Positions 53,955 to 62,965 of a DNA stretch of 64,000 nt are shown here, one piece after another. Below the pieces are notes generated by a model. That model did no database searches, was not told the DNA's origin, and saw only the letters and a list, made by a program, of their open reading frames with translations. Both the position numbers and the translations under genes were made by a program. The number at the start of each line of letters is the position of its first letter. Position 1 is the first letter of the stretch. The stretch covers positions 585,847 to 649,846 of the forward strand of contig NZ_CP041352.1 of NCBI RefSeq assembly GCF_009746125.1. The letters run 5' to 3'. The DNA comes from Casimicrobium huifangae. GTDB lineage: Bacteria; Pseudomonadota; Gammaproteobacteria; Burkholderiales; Casimicrobiaceae.

Positions 53955-54070
53955 ACCTTTTAAGCAAGATACCCATTTGATAAGGGCTTAAGCCCAACAT
54001 TTTCGTTAAGTCGACTTTTGCCTAATTTGGCTATCTAGCCCTTTGCGAAAGCCGTTTTACGAGAAAGCTG
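53955..54070. repeat. TCGA-centred palindromic intergenic repeat, copy 5
   Basis: Centred on GTCGAC at 54010-54015 and ending GAGAAAGCTG at 54061-54070. Its right arm read backwards starts CAGCTTTCTCGTAAA and contains CGCAAAGGGC as in copy 1. GGGCTTAAGCCC is an inner palindrome on the left side. It interrupts the gsp operon between gspF and gspG. Confidence 0.7.
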
Positions 54071-54149
54071 ATGGCAAAATGCCCTGAGCACCAGCAGTTT
54101 CCTCCCGATTTTCCTGTTAACACCCGCAGCATCGACACCGGAGATTTAC

Positions 54150-54578
54150 ATGAAAAACAACAAAACCCAGCGCGCGCAGCGCGGCTTCACGCTGATGGAG
54201 CTTCTCGCGGTCATCGTGATCATTGGCGTGCTCGCCGCCACGATCGGCAGCCGCTTCCTCGGTCAGACTGAAAAAGCCAAAGCGGGCGCTGCGAAGGCGG
54301 AGATGGGCCAGATCGTGCAGGCGCTTGATCTTTTCAAGCTTGAAGTAGGCCGTTACCCAAATGCACAGGAAGGTCTGGAAGCCTTGATCAAGAATCCGGG
54401 CAACTTGCCCAACTGGAGCGGGCCGTATTTCCGCAAGGACAACATCAAGGATCCGTGGAGCAACGACTATAAGTACACGGTTCCGGGGCCGAACAACACG
54501 CCGTTTGAGTTGAAGTCACTCGGCGCCGATGGCAAAGAGGGCGGCGAGAATGAAAACGCCGACATCGTCAAAAGCTGA
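54150..54578 (+). CDS. gspG: major pseudopilin GspG
   Basis: A 142-residue pseudopilin. The class III signal RGFTLMELLAVIVIIGVLAA is processed after Gly12, with Glu at position 5 of the mature protein. The pattern KAEMGQIVQALDLFKLEVGRYPNAQEGLEALI and DPWSNDYKYTVPG is diagnostic of GspG. It forms the T2SS pseudopilus shaft. It opens the second half of the operon after a repeat-bearing 240-base gap. Confidence 0.96.
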   Translation: MKNNKTQRAQRGFTLMELLAVIVIIGVLAATIGSRFLGQTEKAKAGAAKAEMGQIVQALDLFKLEVGRYPNAQEGLEALIKNPGNLPNWSGPYFRKDNIKDPWSNDYKYTVPGPNNTPFELKSLGADGKEGGENENADIVKS

Positions 54579-54604
54579 CCTTCTGCTGGTGTAGCGGACG
54601 AATC

Positions 54605-55135
54605 ATGACTGTGGCCGGAAACTCGCCCGCCCTGAGCGGTGGCGAAGCACTCACGGCCGTCCAGCGCGACAACCGACGGCCGCGCAAGCACCACCTCCGC
54701 GTGGCCGGCTTCACCATGCTCGAGTTGCTGGTGGTCATCGTCCTGATCGGCGTGCTCGCCGCGATCTCGCCACCGATATTCTCCAATGGCGTCAGCGCTG
54801 CCGAGCATCGGGCGCTGGCGCGCAGCGTTGCGCAGACGTTGCGTTTCGCGCGCAGCGAGGCGGTCGCCAACCGCACCGACGTTGGCGTCGAATTCAACCT
54901 GCAGGACCGTACCTTCCAGTTGCCCGACGGCAAGCGCAAGGGCAAGTGGCCGGAGAACATCGCACTCGAATTGACGACCACGGCCGCTGAGACAGTGGAT
55001 GAAAAGCGCGCCTACGTACGTTTCTACGCCGACGGTGGTTCGACCGGTGGGCGCGTCACGCTCAAGTACAAGGAGCGTGAGTACCGCATCGACATCAGCT
55101 GGCTGACCGGCCACATTGCGATTGAAGAGGCATGA
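54605..55135 (+). CDS. gspH: minor pseudopilin GspH
   Basis: A 176-residue protein with the pseudopilin motif VAGFTMLELLVVIVLIGVLAAIS at about 33-55. It has a hydrophilic leader of about 34 residues before the cleavage site, long for a prepilin; a shorter in-frame GTG (54701) would leave only three. The rest resembles GspH (RTDVGVEFNLQDRTFQLPDGK). It is followed by gspI with a four-base overlap. Confidence 0.88.
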   Translation: MTVAGNSPALSGGEALTAVQRDNRRPRKHHLRVAGFTMLELLVVIVLIGVLAAISPPIFSNGVSAAEHRALARSVAQTLRFARSEAVANRTDVGVEFNLQDRTFQLPDGKRKGKWPENIALELTTTAAETVDEKRAYVRFYADGGSTGGRVTLKYKEREYRIDISWLTGHIAIEEA

Positions 55136-55557
55136 ACCGCACTTCGCAGCGCAAGGCTCGCGGCTTCACGCTGCTGGAGGTGATCGTCGCCGTGGTCATT
55201 GCAGCGTTGTGCCTGTCGGCCCTGGCGCAGGTGTTCGCCACTGGTGTCCGCGCCGCCGGCACGGCCAGTGACTACACGCGGGCGGTGACGCTGGCGCAAT
55301 CGCTGCTCGCTGGTGCTGGAGTGGAAAAGGCGCTCGAAGACGGAGCGGAAGGCGGCACCACTGCAGATGGCAAGCTGGCCTGGACACTCACCGTTACGCA
55401 GGAGCCGACGGAAGACGCTGACGCGCTGGTGCGGCCGCCGCTGGAACTCAAGCGCGTCATTGCGCGGGTGAGCACCGTCGAGGCCGACGCCAGCGTTACG
55501 CGCCCACGTGTGGTGGAACTCAGTACCTTGCTGGCGGTGCCGAGGCCTACGCCATGA
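55132..55557 (+). CDS. gspI: minor pseudopilin GspI
   Basis: A 141-residue pseudopilin with RGFTLLEVIVAVVIAALCLSALAQVF after an 11-residue leader. It forms the tip complex with GspJ and GspK. It overlaps both neighbours by four bases (ATGA). Confidence 0.9.
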   Translation: MNRTSQRKARGFTLLEVIVAVVIAALCLSALAQVFATGVRAAGTASDYTRAVTLAQSLLAGAGVEKALEDGAEGGTTADGKLAWTLTVTQEPTEDADALVRPPLELKRVIARVSTVEADASVTRPRVVELSTLLAVPRPTP

Positions 55558-56267
55558 TGGCCGCGCACCCAATCCTCCGACGCTCTCGCGGCTTCACGCT
55601 GATTGAGCTGCTCGCCGCGATTACCCTGCTCGCGCTGCTGACAGCGATCCTGATGGGGACTGTGCGCGGCGCCGAGCGCTCCACCTCGGCCGCCACCGAG
55701 GTCGGCGAGCGCACCGAGCAGTATTCGCGGACGCAGGCGTTTCTGCGTGAGCATCTGGCGGGTGTGCTGCCCATGCGGTGGCGTCGTGAAGTGGGGCAAC
55801 CGCTCAAGTTCGCCGGCCGCGCCGACAGTCTTGTTTATCTGGCGCCGATCACTTCGCAAATTGCCACTGGCGGCGTCAACTGGTGGCAGTTGACGGTGGC
55901 GAAGTCGTCGGGTAACACGCCGCGCGGGCAGCTGGTGTTGCGCCGCGCCGCCCCTGATCCGGAAGAAAAGGTCGTGCCTGAGATCCCGGCCGCCGATGCC
56001 ATCACGCTGGCCGACAACATTGAGTCGCTGACACTCGCTTACTTCGATCCGGGTGACGATCCGCTCAACAACCCCGATGCCGGCACCTGGCGCGACAGTT
56101 GGGACGAGAACGCGCGCATGCCGACCATGATCCGGGTGCGCGTGGTCGAGCAGGGTGGCCGCCAATGGCCCGATTTGACCGTCGCGCTCAAGCTGACGCA
56201 GGCGCTCGGCTGCAATTTCGACTTCCAGCGCCAGCGCTGCATCATCCAGGGCGTAGCCAATCGATGA
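55554..56267 (+). CDS. gspJ: minor pseudopilin GspJ
   Basis: A 237-residue pseudopilin with RGFTLIELLAAITLLALLTAIL near the start. The rest is beta-rich as in GspJ (RREVGQPLKFAGRADSLVYLAP, ENIESL-type segments near 160). It ends with the small Cys-containing LGCNFDFQRQRC. It overlaps gspK by four bases. Confidence 0.9.
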   Translation: MMAAHPILRRSRGFTLIELLAAITLLALLTAILMGTVRGAERSTSAATEVGERTEQYSRTQAFLREHLAGVLPMRWRREVGQPLKFAGRADSLVYLAPITSQIATGGVNWWQLTVAKSSGNTPRGQLVLRRAAPDPEEKVVPEIPAADAITLADNIESLTLAYFDPGDDPLNNPDAGTWRDSWDENARMPTMIRVRVVEQGGRQWPDLTVALKLTQALGCNFDFQRQRCIIQGVANR

Positions 56268-57238
56268 AGCGGACGCGCCGAAATCGCGCAGGAGCAAAAC
56301 AGGACGGCATCGCGCTGATACTGGTGCTCGGACTGGTCATCTTCCTGACCGTGGTTGCGCTCGCCTTCAGCGATAACCAGCGGGTCAGCACCCAGATTGC
56401 CAGCAATACGGTGCAAATCGCGAGGGCACAGGCCGCTGCCGATGGCGCCGTGCACCGCATGGTTTATGAGCTGGCCCGCCCGCGCCCGGTTGATGCCCAG
56501 GCCGCGCTGGCGCAATGGAAAGCTGACGGCGTGGTCCACCAATGGGCTGAAAACGGCTTGCAGATCGCCGTTTCGGCCAAAAGTGAGGCTGCTAAAATCG
56601 ATTTGAACTTTGCCGCTGAGCCGCTACTCAAACAGGTATTCGTTTCGGGTGGCGCCAGCGAAGAAGAAGCCGATGCAATTGTTGCGGCCGTCAAGGACTG
56701 GACCGACGCTGACAATCTGAAACGGCCTAATGGGGCAGAAGCTGACGACTATCGTACCGCTGGCAGAAAAGTGCTGCCGGCGAACGACTTTTTCATCGCA
56801 ATCGAGGAACTACAAAACGTGCTCGGCGTAAGCCCGAAACTTTACAACGCGGTTGCGCCCTTTTTGACCGTGAACGCGCGTTCGCCGGGTATCGACCCGC
56901 AGACCGCATCGATCAACGTCATGCGCCTGGTGCCGGGTATCGATGTGACGCAAGCACAGGCATGGATTGAGCAACGCGATCAGGCGTTGCGCGACGGTCT
57001 GACACCGCCACCGCTGCCGTTCAGCAGTCCTTACTTTGGCGGTGGACAGGCCGCCGTTCGCATCCGCGCTGACGTGGTGACGGCTGCCGGCGTTCGAGCG
57101 TCGCGCGAGGCAAGCGTGCGTCCGCAAGGGGTGCAACGCGGGCGGCCGCAGTTTTACCTGTGGCAGCGCGGCTGGCCAGCGGATGCGCTGCCGGTGAGCA
57201 ATCCGGAATCCACCTCCGTTGAGGCTGTCCGTGGCTGA
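56264..57238 (+). CDS. gspK: minor pseudopilin GspK
   Basis: A 324-residue tip pseudopilin. The N-terminal DGIALILVLGLVIFLTVVALAF lacks the Glu5 of other pseudopilins, as usual for GspK. A helical insert (EEEADAIVAAVKDWTDADN) and the segment FFIAIEELQNVLGVSPKLYNAVAPFLTV follow, typical of its alpha domain. The ATG at 56264 overlaps the gspJ stop. Confidence 0.92.
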   Translation: MKRTRRNRAGAKQDGIALILVLGLVIFLTVVALAFSDNQRVSTQIASNTVQIARAQAAADGAVHRMVYELARPRPVDAQAALAQWKADGVVHQWAENGLQIAVSAKSEAAKIDLNFAAEPLLKQVFVSGGASEEEADAIVAAVKDWTDADNLKRPNGAEADDYRTAGRKVLPANDFFIAIEELQNVLGVSPKLYNAVAPFLTVNARSPGIDPQTASINVMRLVPGIDVTQAQAWIEQRDQALRDGLTPPPLPFSSPYFGGGQAAVRIRADVVTAAGVRASREASVRPQGVQRGRPQFYLWQRGWPADALPVSNPESTSVEAVRG

Positions 57239-58595
57239 CGTGCCAGGATCTTTGCCGGGTTCGCCGGCCGCCGTCAATCAGGCGGTTGGCGAGTTTCTGC
57301 GCTGGTGGAAGCAGCATCTGCTTGAGTGCGTGCCGGCATCCATGCGTGTCCGCATGGCGCAGGCGCGTCGTCCGGCTATGTGGTCAGCAACAGATGATCG
57401 CTTCTGGCCGCCTGCGGCGGGCATGAGCGACAGCAAACCGTTTTCGCACTCGGCGGCGGCCCAGCGAGGCAGCGGTGATGTCGCGCTGGTCGCTGGCGAA
57501 TCCAACGGTTTCCGTCGCGACGTGGAACTCCCGCTGGCGGTGGAGTCTCGTCTGGCGCAGGTGCTCAGCTACGAAATTGACCGGCTTACCCCGCTGCGAG
57601 CGAGCGAGCTTTACTATGATTTCCGGGTCAAAAGCCGCAATCCTGCCGCCGGCGTGTGCACGGTCGAGTTGGCGGCGGCCCCGCGCTCACGTGTCGCGCC
57701 AATGCTGGAAACGGCGAGGCAGCGGAATCTGAACGTGACCCGACTGCTGTTGGCGCCCTCCGATGTCGATACATCGTTCGACCTGCTGGCAACCACGCGG
57801 ACGGCTGATGAGGCGGCCGAGCGATACGGCTGGGTGAATCCGGCTTTGCTGGTTCTGTGCGCTTTGCTCGCGCTGGCTCTGGTGGTGGTACCGCTGTGGC
57901 AGATGCGGCAGCAAGTGATCGATTTGATGCCGGTTGAAACCAGTGCCCGCGCCGATGCCGAAATTGCCAGCGCCATGCAGCGTCAACTCGACAAGCAGAT
58001 TACCGAGTACAACCTGCCGCTCGCCCGGAAGCACTCGTCGCCGCTGGCGATTCAGGTGCTTGACGATCTGAGCAAGCGTTTGCCGGAAGACACTTGGGCG
58101 CAATCGCTGGAAATCCGCTCGGTACCGAATCAGAAGACGCGCGAAATTGTTTTGCAAGGCGAGACCGGCAGCGGTGGCAAATTGCTGCAGATCGTTCAGG
58201 AGTCGCCGCTGATCAAGGATCCTGCGTTCAAGGCTGCGATGACGCGCGTTACCCCAACTGCGGAGCGGTTTCACATCGCTGGTGAACTGGTTGCCGCTGA
58301 ACTTCCCAGGCAGCTACAACTCTCCGATGCCGCAGCGGTGACTACGGTTCCGGTTGCGCCAGCGCTGCCCGCAGGGGCGCCCGCAGCTGGCAAGAGCGCA
58401 GCTCCCGCTGCGGTTCCTCCGGCGGCTGGCAGTTCGCAGCCACCGGTCACGGCAGTAACCCCGCCGCCCGCAGCTCCCGCCGCGGCCGTTCCTGCTGCCG
58501 TGCCGGCAGCGGGCTCTGCTCCAGACTCACGCCGGCCGCCAGTGACGTCTCCCGCAGCACCGCCGACACCGCCCGCCCCGGAGAAGAAGCCATGA
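57231..58595 (+). CDS. gspL: type II secretion protein GspL (PilN-like)
   Basis: A 454-residue protein with a cytoplasmic N-terminal part (actin-like fold: LAVESRLAQVLSYEIDRLTPLRASELYYDFRV), one membrane helix (PALLVLCALLALALVVVPLW, about 205-225) and a periplasmic ferredoxin-like PilN domain. The last 85 residues are a Pro/Ala-rich linker (PAPAL, AVPAAVPAAG, PPTPPAPEKKP) not seen in classic GspL. The GTG start at 57231 overlaps gspK by eight bases; a TTG at 57219 is possible. Confidence 0.82.
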   Translation: MADVPGSLPGSPAAVNQAVGEFLRWWKQHLLECVPASMRVRMAQARRPAMWSATDDRFWPPAAGMSDSKPFSHSAAAQRGSGDVALVAGESNGFRRDVELPLAVESRLAQVLSYEIDRLTPLRASELYYDFRVKSRNPAAGVCTVELAAAPRSRVAPMLETARQRNLNVTRLLLAPSDVDTSFDLLATTRTADEAAERYGWVNPALLVLCALLALALVVVPLWQMRQQVIDLMPVETSARADAEIASAMQRQLDKQITEYNLPLARKHSSPLAIQVLDDLSKRLPEDTWAQSLEIRSVPNQKTREIVLQGETGSGGKLLQIVQESPLIKDPAFKAAMTRVTPTAERFHIAGELVAAELPRQLQLSDAAAVTTVPVAPALPAGAPAAGKSAAPAAVPPAAGSSQPPVTAVTPPPAAPAAAVPAAVPAAGSAPDSRRPPVTSPAAPPTPPAPEKKP

Positions 58596-59209
58596 CCTTG
58601 CCGACCGGCGTGCGCGGGCGCATGCTTGCTGCATTCCTGCTGCTCGTGGCTGCGCTGTTGGTCGTTGCTGCGGTCGCCGTGCCAGCTTATGTCCTGTATA
58701 ACCGCTATGACGCCGCCCGCACTGCGGCGGAAGAACGAATTGACCGCTACCGAAGGGTGGCGGCATCGCGCGCGGACCATCAGCGTGCCCTTGAAGTACT
58801 CAAGGCACGCGAGTCGAGCCGGTTTTTCCTGAAAAACTCCGCGCCCAATCTCGGTGGCGCGGAATTGACCGACATCGTACGGCCTGCCCTCGAAAGCAGC
58901 GGTGCACGCCTGACCTCCATCCAGCCTGTTACCGTCAAGGACGAGGCCGGATTCCGCCTGTATTCACTCAATGTCGGATTCAATGCGACACCAGCCGCAC
59001 TTCAAAAGACCCTCTACACCCTGGAAACTGCGGTTCCTTATCTGTTTCTTGAGAGCGTGACCCTTCGCGCTACCGTTCCACGCGGTTACAAACCACCGCC
59101 AAATCAGGAGCCGGAGGTTTCTGCACAGGTAGAAATTCAAGCCTATGGCCCCAAAGATCCGGCGCGCAATACGCGACAAACCGGCGGCGCGCCAGGAGCC
59201 CAGAAGTGA
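58592..59209 (+). CDS. gspM: type II secretion protein GspM (GspM_b type)
   Basis: A 205-residue bitopic protein with a membrane helix (RMLAAFLLLVAALLVVAAVAVP, about 10-33), a coiled coil (EERIDRYRRVAASRADHQRALEVLKARES) and a ferredoxin-like domain with ALQKTLYTLETAVPYLFLESVTL. The order matches the shorter GspM_b type rather than E. coli-like GspM. It overlaps gspL and the next gene by four bases each. Confidence 0.85.
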   Translation: MTLPTGVRGRMLAAFLLLVAALLVVAAVAVPAYVLYNRYDAARTAAEERIDRYRRVAASRADHQRALEVLKARESSRFFLKNSAPNLGGAELTDIVRPALESSGARLTSIQPVTVKDEAGFRLYSLNVGFNATPAALQKTLYTLETAVPYLFLESVTLRATVPRGYKPPPNQEPEVSAQVEIQAYGPKDPARNTRQTGGAPGAQK

Positions 59210-59964
59210 GCACTTCGCTGTTCAATTTGCGCAACGGCCTGATCGGATTGGCGATAGCGCTCGCAATTGGCCTTGGCTTCGAGACTGATTGGGGCGCGGG
59301 TTTGATGTCGCAGACGCCGACATCCCGCAGTGTCACCGGCAAGCACGATGTGGCCAGTGTGTTGCCCGACTTCCGCCTTGGTTCCGAGCCCGGCATGTAC
59401 TCGCAAATCGTCGAGAAACCGCTACTCAATCCGTCGCGCAAGCCGGCACCCACACAAGCGGTTGCGGCGGCCACTGAGCCACCCAAACCGCAGATTCGGC
59501 GCGGCCTGTATCAGCTTGTCGGGGTTACCGACCTGGGCAGCGTGAAGATTGCACAAGTGCGCGAGGTTGCGTCCAATCGGATCAAGAGCGTACGCGAAGG
59601 TGATCAGTTGCAGGAATTGACGGTCAAAAAGGTGAGCGCGTCGCAATTGGTGCTGGCATTTCAAAGTGACACTGACGTCGTAGAGTTGCCCAAATTCACG
59701 GCGTCTGGTCGTGTGCCGCAGCCAGCGCCGCCACCAGCACCGCCCCCGCCAACGCCAGTGGCCGCCAGCACGCCTGCTGCCACGCCGCCGCCACAGCCGC
59801 AACCAGTTTCTGCGCCCATGGCAGCCGTCAACGCCGCTGGCGCACCTCCTGGCGAACGCAGTGCTGTGCTGTCTGCGACGCCATTGCCCAATGGCCAACC
59901 ATACACCGCTGCGAATGCCGATGCTTTCATCGAAGCACGGCGTCGCGCCCGCTTCGGCCAATGA
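59206..59964 (+). CDS. GspC/GspN-like inner membrane clamp protein
   Basis: A 252-residue bitopic protein with an N-terminal membrane helix (NGLIGLAIALAIGLGF) and a homology-region-like domain (RRGLYQLVGVTDLGSVKIAQVREVASNRIKSVREGDQL, about 100-160), similar to GspC HR that docks on secretin GspD. Then a Pro/Ala-rich tail (PAPPPAPPPPTPVAAS). It has no PDZ domain. The gene just before gspD in this operon type is variously called gspN or gspC. Start GTG at 59206. Confidence 0.75.
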   Translation: MSTSLFNLRNGLIGLAIALAIGLGFETDWGAGLMSQTPTSRSVTGKHDVASVLPDFRLGSEPGMYSQIVEKPLLNPSRKPAPTQAVAAATEPPKPQIRRGLYQLVGVTDLGSVKIAQVREVASNRIKSVREGDQLQELTVKKVSASQLVLAFQSDTDVVELPKFTASGRVPQPAPPPAPPPPTPVAASTPAATPPPQPQPVSAPMAAVNAAGAPPGERSAVLSATPLPNGQPYTAANADAFIEARRRARFGQ

Positions 59965-62324
59965 ATCCGGAATCAGACGACAAGATGCAATCCGAACAAG
60001 GCGCTCCGACGTCCCACAAGTCCAATCACGCAACCAAAGCGCTTGGCAAAGTTCGCTGGTCGTTGGCATGTGGTGCAGTTGCCGCATTGTCATCGCTGTT
60101 GGCAGCGTGCGGCCAGGCGCCGACCAAGCCGGAAAGTACTGTCACAACCCTCGCCCCGCGTGTTGCCGCCAGCCAGCCCAAAGCTGCTGGTCTGGCGGAC
60201 GCGGAGGCGGCGCGTGATCGTGAGGCAATTGAGGCCAGTCGCAAATCTGCATTGCAACCGTTCGTTTCGCTCGGATCGGGAGAGCTGGTGCGGCCGCCGC
60301 GGCGGGCATTGCCACAACCGGCCGACGCGGGCCCCCCGCTGAGTCTGAACTTCGAGAATGGTGATGTGCGGGAGCTGGTCAAGAACATCATCGTTGACAC
60401 CTTCCAGGAAAACGTCATCATCGACCCACGGGTGACGGGCACGGTGACGATTCGGACACCCAAAGGCTTGGCGCGCAACGAATTGATCCCGGTGCTGGAC
60501 ACTTTGCTCCGCAGTGTCGGATTTGTGTTGCTCAAAGATGGCAGCACCTGGCGGGTACTACCCGCGGCAGAAGCCGTTCAGGGCACAACAACACCAAGAC
60601 CCAACGTACGCAACATTGGTCCCGGTGCTGGTGTCGTGATTCTTCCGGTCAAATATGTCGGCGCCAAGGAATTGCAACGCCTGATTCAGCCGTTCGTCAA
60701 AACACCCGAGGCATCGATCCGGGTAGATGAAGTCCGCAATCTGCTGTTTCTGTTCGGAACGGAGAATGAGATCAGACATATGGTCGAGATCGCCGAGATG
60801 TTCGACGTCGATCTGCTCTCCGGCATGTCGTTCGTGATTTATCCGTTGCAGAGTGCAGAGGTCAAGTCGGTGGTTGCCGACTGGGAGCGCATTTTCCCGG
60901 CGGCATCCAATCCACTTGCAGGTCTTGTCCGCCTGATTCCGATCGAGCGCATGAATGCGCTGCTGGTGATTTCGCCGAATCCCGAAGTCATTCAGGAAGC
61001 GAAACGCATGCTCGAGAGGCTGGACAACGGTAACGACGCGGGTGGCGGGGCCAGGCTGTACGTCTACAACGTGCAGTACACCCAGGCCGAGAAGCTTCAA
61101 GCCACCCTGCAGCAGGCGATGAGTGGCCGCGCAGCTCCATCGCAGGCGAGCGTCGCCCCTGGGCAGACGCAATCAACACTGAGCGCACCGTTGTCGCCGA
61201 TTCCCGGTCAGGGCCTTGTGACGCCGGGAAACCTCTCGAATCAAAGCGTTGCGGCGACACAGCCGATACGGCCAGTCGTTCCGGTAAGTGCGGGCAGCGC
61301 CAATCAGGCCGCTGCGCTTGCCAGAAATGCCACGGTGATTGCTGACAAGGACCGCAACGCACTATTGATCGTGGCGACGCCGTCGGAATACAGTGCCATT
61401 GAGTCGGCCATCAAAAAGCTGGACACCCCTCCAAAAATGATTGCGATTGAAGTGCAGATCGCTCAGGTAGCCCTGACCGGTGAGCTTCAGTTTGGAATCT
61501 CCGGAATGTTTAGCGGCAAGCCGGAGTCTCCGCTCAATCGTTTGACGTCAGAAGGCGGTGTCGGTGTTCTGGGCGCTGCAAGCGGATCATCGTCAAGCTC
61601 TTTTAGCTACACGTGGCAGGGGGCAGCGGCAAAAGCCATTCTGAGCACCTTGCAGACAAAGGGGCAATCGCGCACGATTGCCTCCCCGACACTTTTGACG
61701 CTGGACAACCAGAAGGTCAGCTTCACCAACGGCACTCAGATTTCCGTACAAACGCAAAGTACGGTCGCAACGACGACGACGACCGCGACCAATTCGTATC
61801 AGTACATAAACACGGGTTTGACGATCAACATTACACCTCGGGTCAGCGGCGACAATGTCTTCCTCGAGATTCAGCAGCAAAACAGTAACGCGCAGCCGCG
61901 AAACGATGGCAACCCAAATCCGGACATCATTCAGAATTCCCAGCAAACCACAGTGATGGTTGCGAACGGGGACACCATGTTGCTTGGTGGGCTCTTCCAG
62001 GACAACAGCAGCTTCGGTAGCTCCGGCCTACCTCTCGTTTCGACTATTCCAGTCGTCGGCGGACTGTTTGGAAACCAGGGCTGGAAGTCAAGCCGATCCG
62101 AGCTGGTGATGCTGGTGACGCCGCGCATCATGTCGACGGTTGCAGAGACCCGAGGGGTGGTTGATGAGCTCCGGGGCAAACTGCGCGCCCTGGAATCGTT
62201 TGTTCCCGAGGTGAACACCACCAACTTGCCGACCTCGGCTGACGGTCAGAAGGCGCGCAACAAATCGGAGTTAGGTGAGTACTCACGCTCGCTGCGAGTT
62301 CCAGTAGAGTTGCCCGTGCAGTAG
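59961..62324 (+). CDS. gspD: type II secretion outer membrane secretin GspD
   Basis: A 787-residue secretin. A lipobox-like LLAAC at Cys50 follows a long N-terminal stretch, so it is probably lipidated. N0/N1-type domains: LNFENGDVRELVKNIIVDTFQENVIIDPRVTGTVTIRT and VLPVKYVGAKELQRLIQPFVKTPEASIRVDE. The secretin core has TMLLGGLFQDNSSFGSSGLPLVSTIPVVGGLFGNQ and SELVMLVTPRI. It forms the outer-membrane gate of the T2SS. Confidence 0.95.
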   Translation: MNPESDDKMQSEQGAPTSHKSNHATKALGKVRWSLACGAVAALSSLLAACGQAPTKPESTVTTLAPRVAASQPKAAGLADAEAARDREAIEASRKSALQPFVSLGSGELVRPPRRALPQPADAGPPLSLNFENGDVRELVKNIIVDTFQENVIIDPRVTGTVTIRTPKGLARNELIPVLDTLLRSVGFVLLKDGSTWRVLPAAEAVQGTTTPRPNVRNIGPGAGVVILPVKYVGAKELQRLIQPFVKTPEASIRVDEVRNLLFLFGTENEIRHMVEIAEMFDVDLLSGMSFVIYPLQSAEVKSVVADWERIFPAASNPLAGLVRLIPIERMNALLVISPNPEVIQEAKRMLERLDNGNDAGGGARLYVYNVQYTQAEKLQATLQQAMSGRAAPSQASVAPGQTQSTLSAPLSPIPGQGLVTPGNLSNQSVAATQPIRPVVPVSAGSANQAAALARNATVIADKDRNALLIVATPSEYSAIESAIKKLDTPPKMIAIEVQIAQVALTGELQFGISGMFSGKPESPLNRLTSEGGVGVLGAASGSSSSSFSYTWQGAAAKAILSTLQTKGQSRTIASPTLLTLDNQKVSFTNGTQISVQTQSTVATTTTTATNSYQYINTGLTINITPRVSGDNVFLEIQQQNSNAQPRNDGNPNPDIIQNSQQTTVMVANGDTMLLGGLFQDNSSFGSSGLPLVSTIPVVGGLFGNQGWKSSRSELVMLVTPRIMSTVAETRGVVDELRGKLRALESFVPEVNTTNLPTSADGQKARNKSELGEYSRSLRVPVELPVQ

Positions 62325-62372
62325 TCAGTTACAAGCAATTAATATATTCAGTTGTTAACGGTGTCCACATAT

Positions 62373-62855
62373 ATGTTGCGAAATTACAACGAACCGGCTT
62401 TTGCTCGATCGCTTTCTGCGGGTTTGAACAGCGCCTCGTCTTGGCGCAGGGCCGTATGCGGGTCAGTTTTTTTTGCTTTGTTCGCTGGTCTGACGGGTTG
62501 CTCTACCGTGCCTAAACTTGCGGAGGACAGGGCGTTCTGGGAGGCTCGCGTTGCGGAGCGGGCCAAGGCGCGCTGGCAACTGGTCATTGAGAACAAGTAC
62601 GCTGAGGCGTATCAGTTCTTCTCGGAGGCGTCTCGGCAGGGATTGACCGTCGAGACTTTTGAGCGTCAGATGCGGAGCGTTGGCGTGAAAAGCGTAACCG
62701 TCAAGTCGGTTCAATGCGGCGCCGAGCGGTGCCAGGCGAACCTTGAAACCGTGGTGGAATACGCCATACCGCGTATCGGCCGCCGCTCAATGCCACTCCC
62801 CGTTGACGAGGTGTGGGTTGTGAGCAACAAGGATGCGCACATTGTTCGCAGGTAG
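62373..62855 (+). CDS. predicted lipoprotein downstream of gspD
   Basis: A 160-residue protein with a hydrophobic run (AVCGSVFFALFAGLTGC) ending in a lipobox LTGC at about residue 43, which is late for a lipoprotein signal. The mature domain is small, with helix ENKYAEAYQFFSEASRQGLTVETFERQMRSVGVK and a Cys pair (QCGAERC), and no known catalytic motif. The ATG at 62373 was chosen; a TTG at 62352 lies upstream, and no good ribosome-binding site is seen. It may be a T2SS accessory, but this is only by position. Confidence 0.65.
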   Translation: MLRNYNEPAFARSLSAGLNSASSWRRAVCGSVFFALFAGLTGCSTVPKLAEDRAFWEARVAERAKARWQLVIENKYAEAYQFFSEASRQGLTVETFERQMRSVGVKSVTVKSVQCGAERCQANLETVVEYAIPRIGRRSMPLPVDEVWVVSNKDAHIVRR

Positions 62856-62923
62856 CTGGACACTGAATCGCGACTGGGGTATTATTTTCCCAGCAAAAGA
62901 ATATGTATTGCTGTTGGTTCTAA

Positions 62924-62933
62924 AGTGATCACT
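62924..62933. promoter_or_regulatory. palindrome upstream of the last gene
   Basis: AGTGATCACT is a perfect 10-base palindrome about 33 bases before the start of the last gene; CTGGG and CCCAG (62874-62878, 62889-62893) form another inverted pair further up. These could mark a regulated promoter. No clear -35/-10 pair is seen. Confidence 0.3.
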
Positions 62934-62965
62934 CAAAAACTCAGACAGAGGAGTCAAATCTAACT

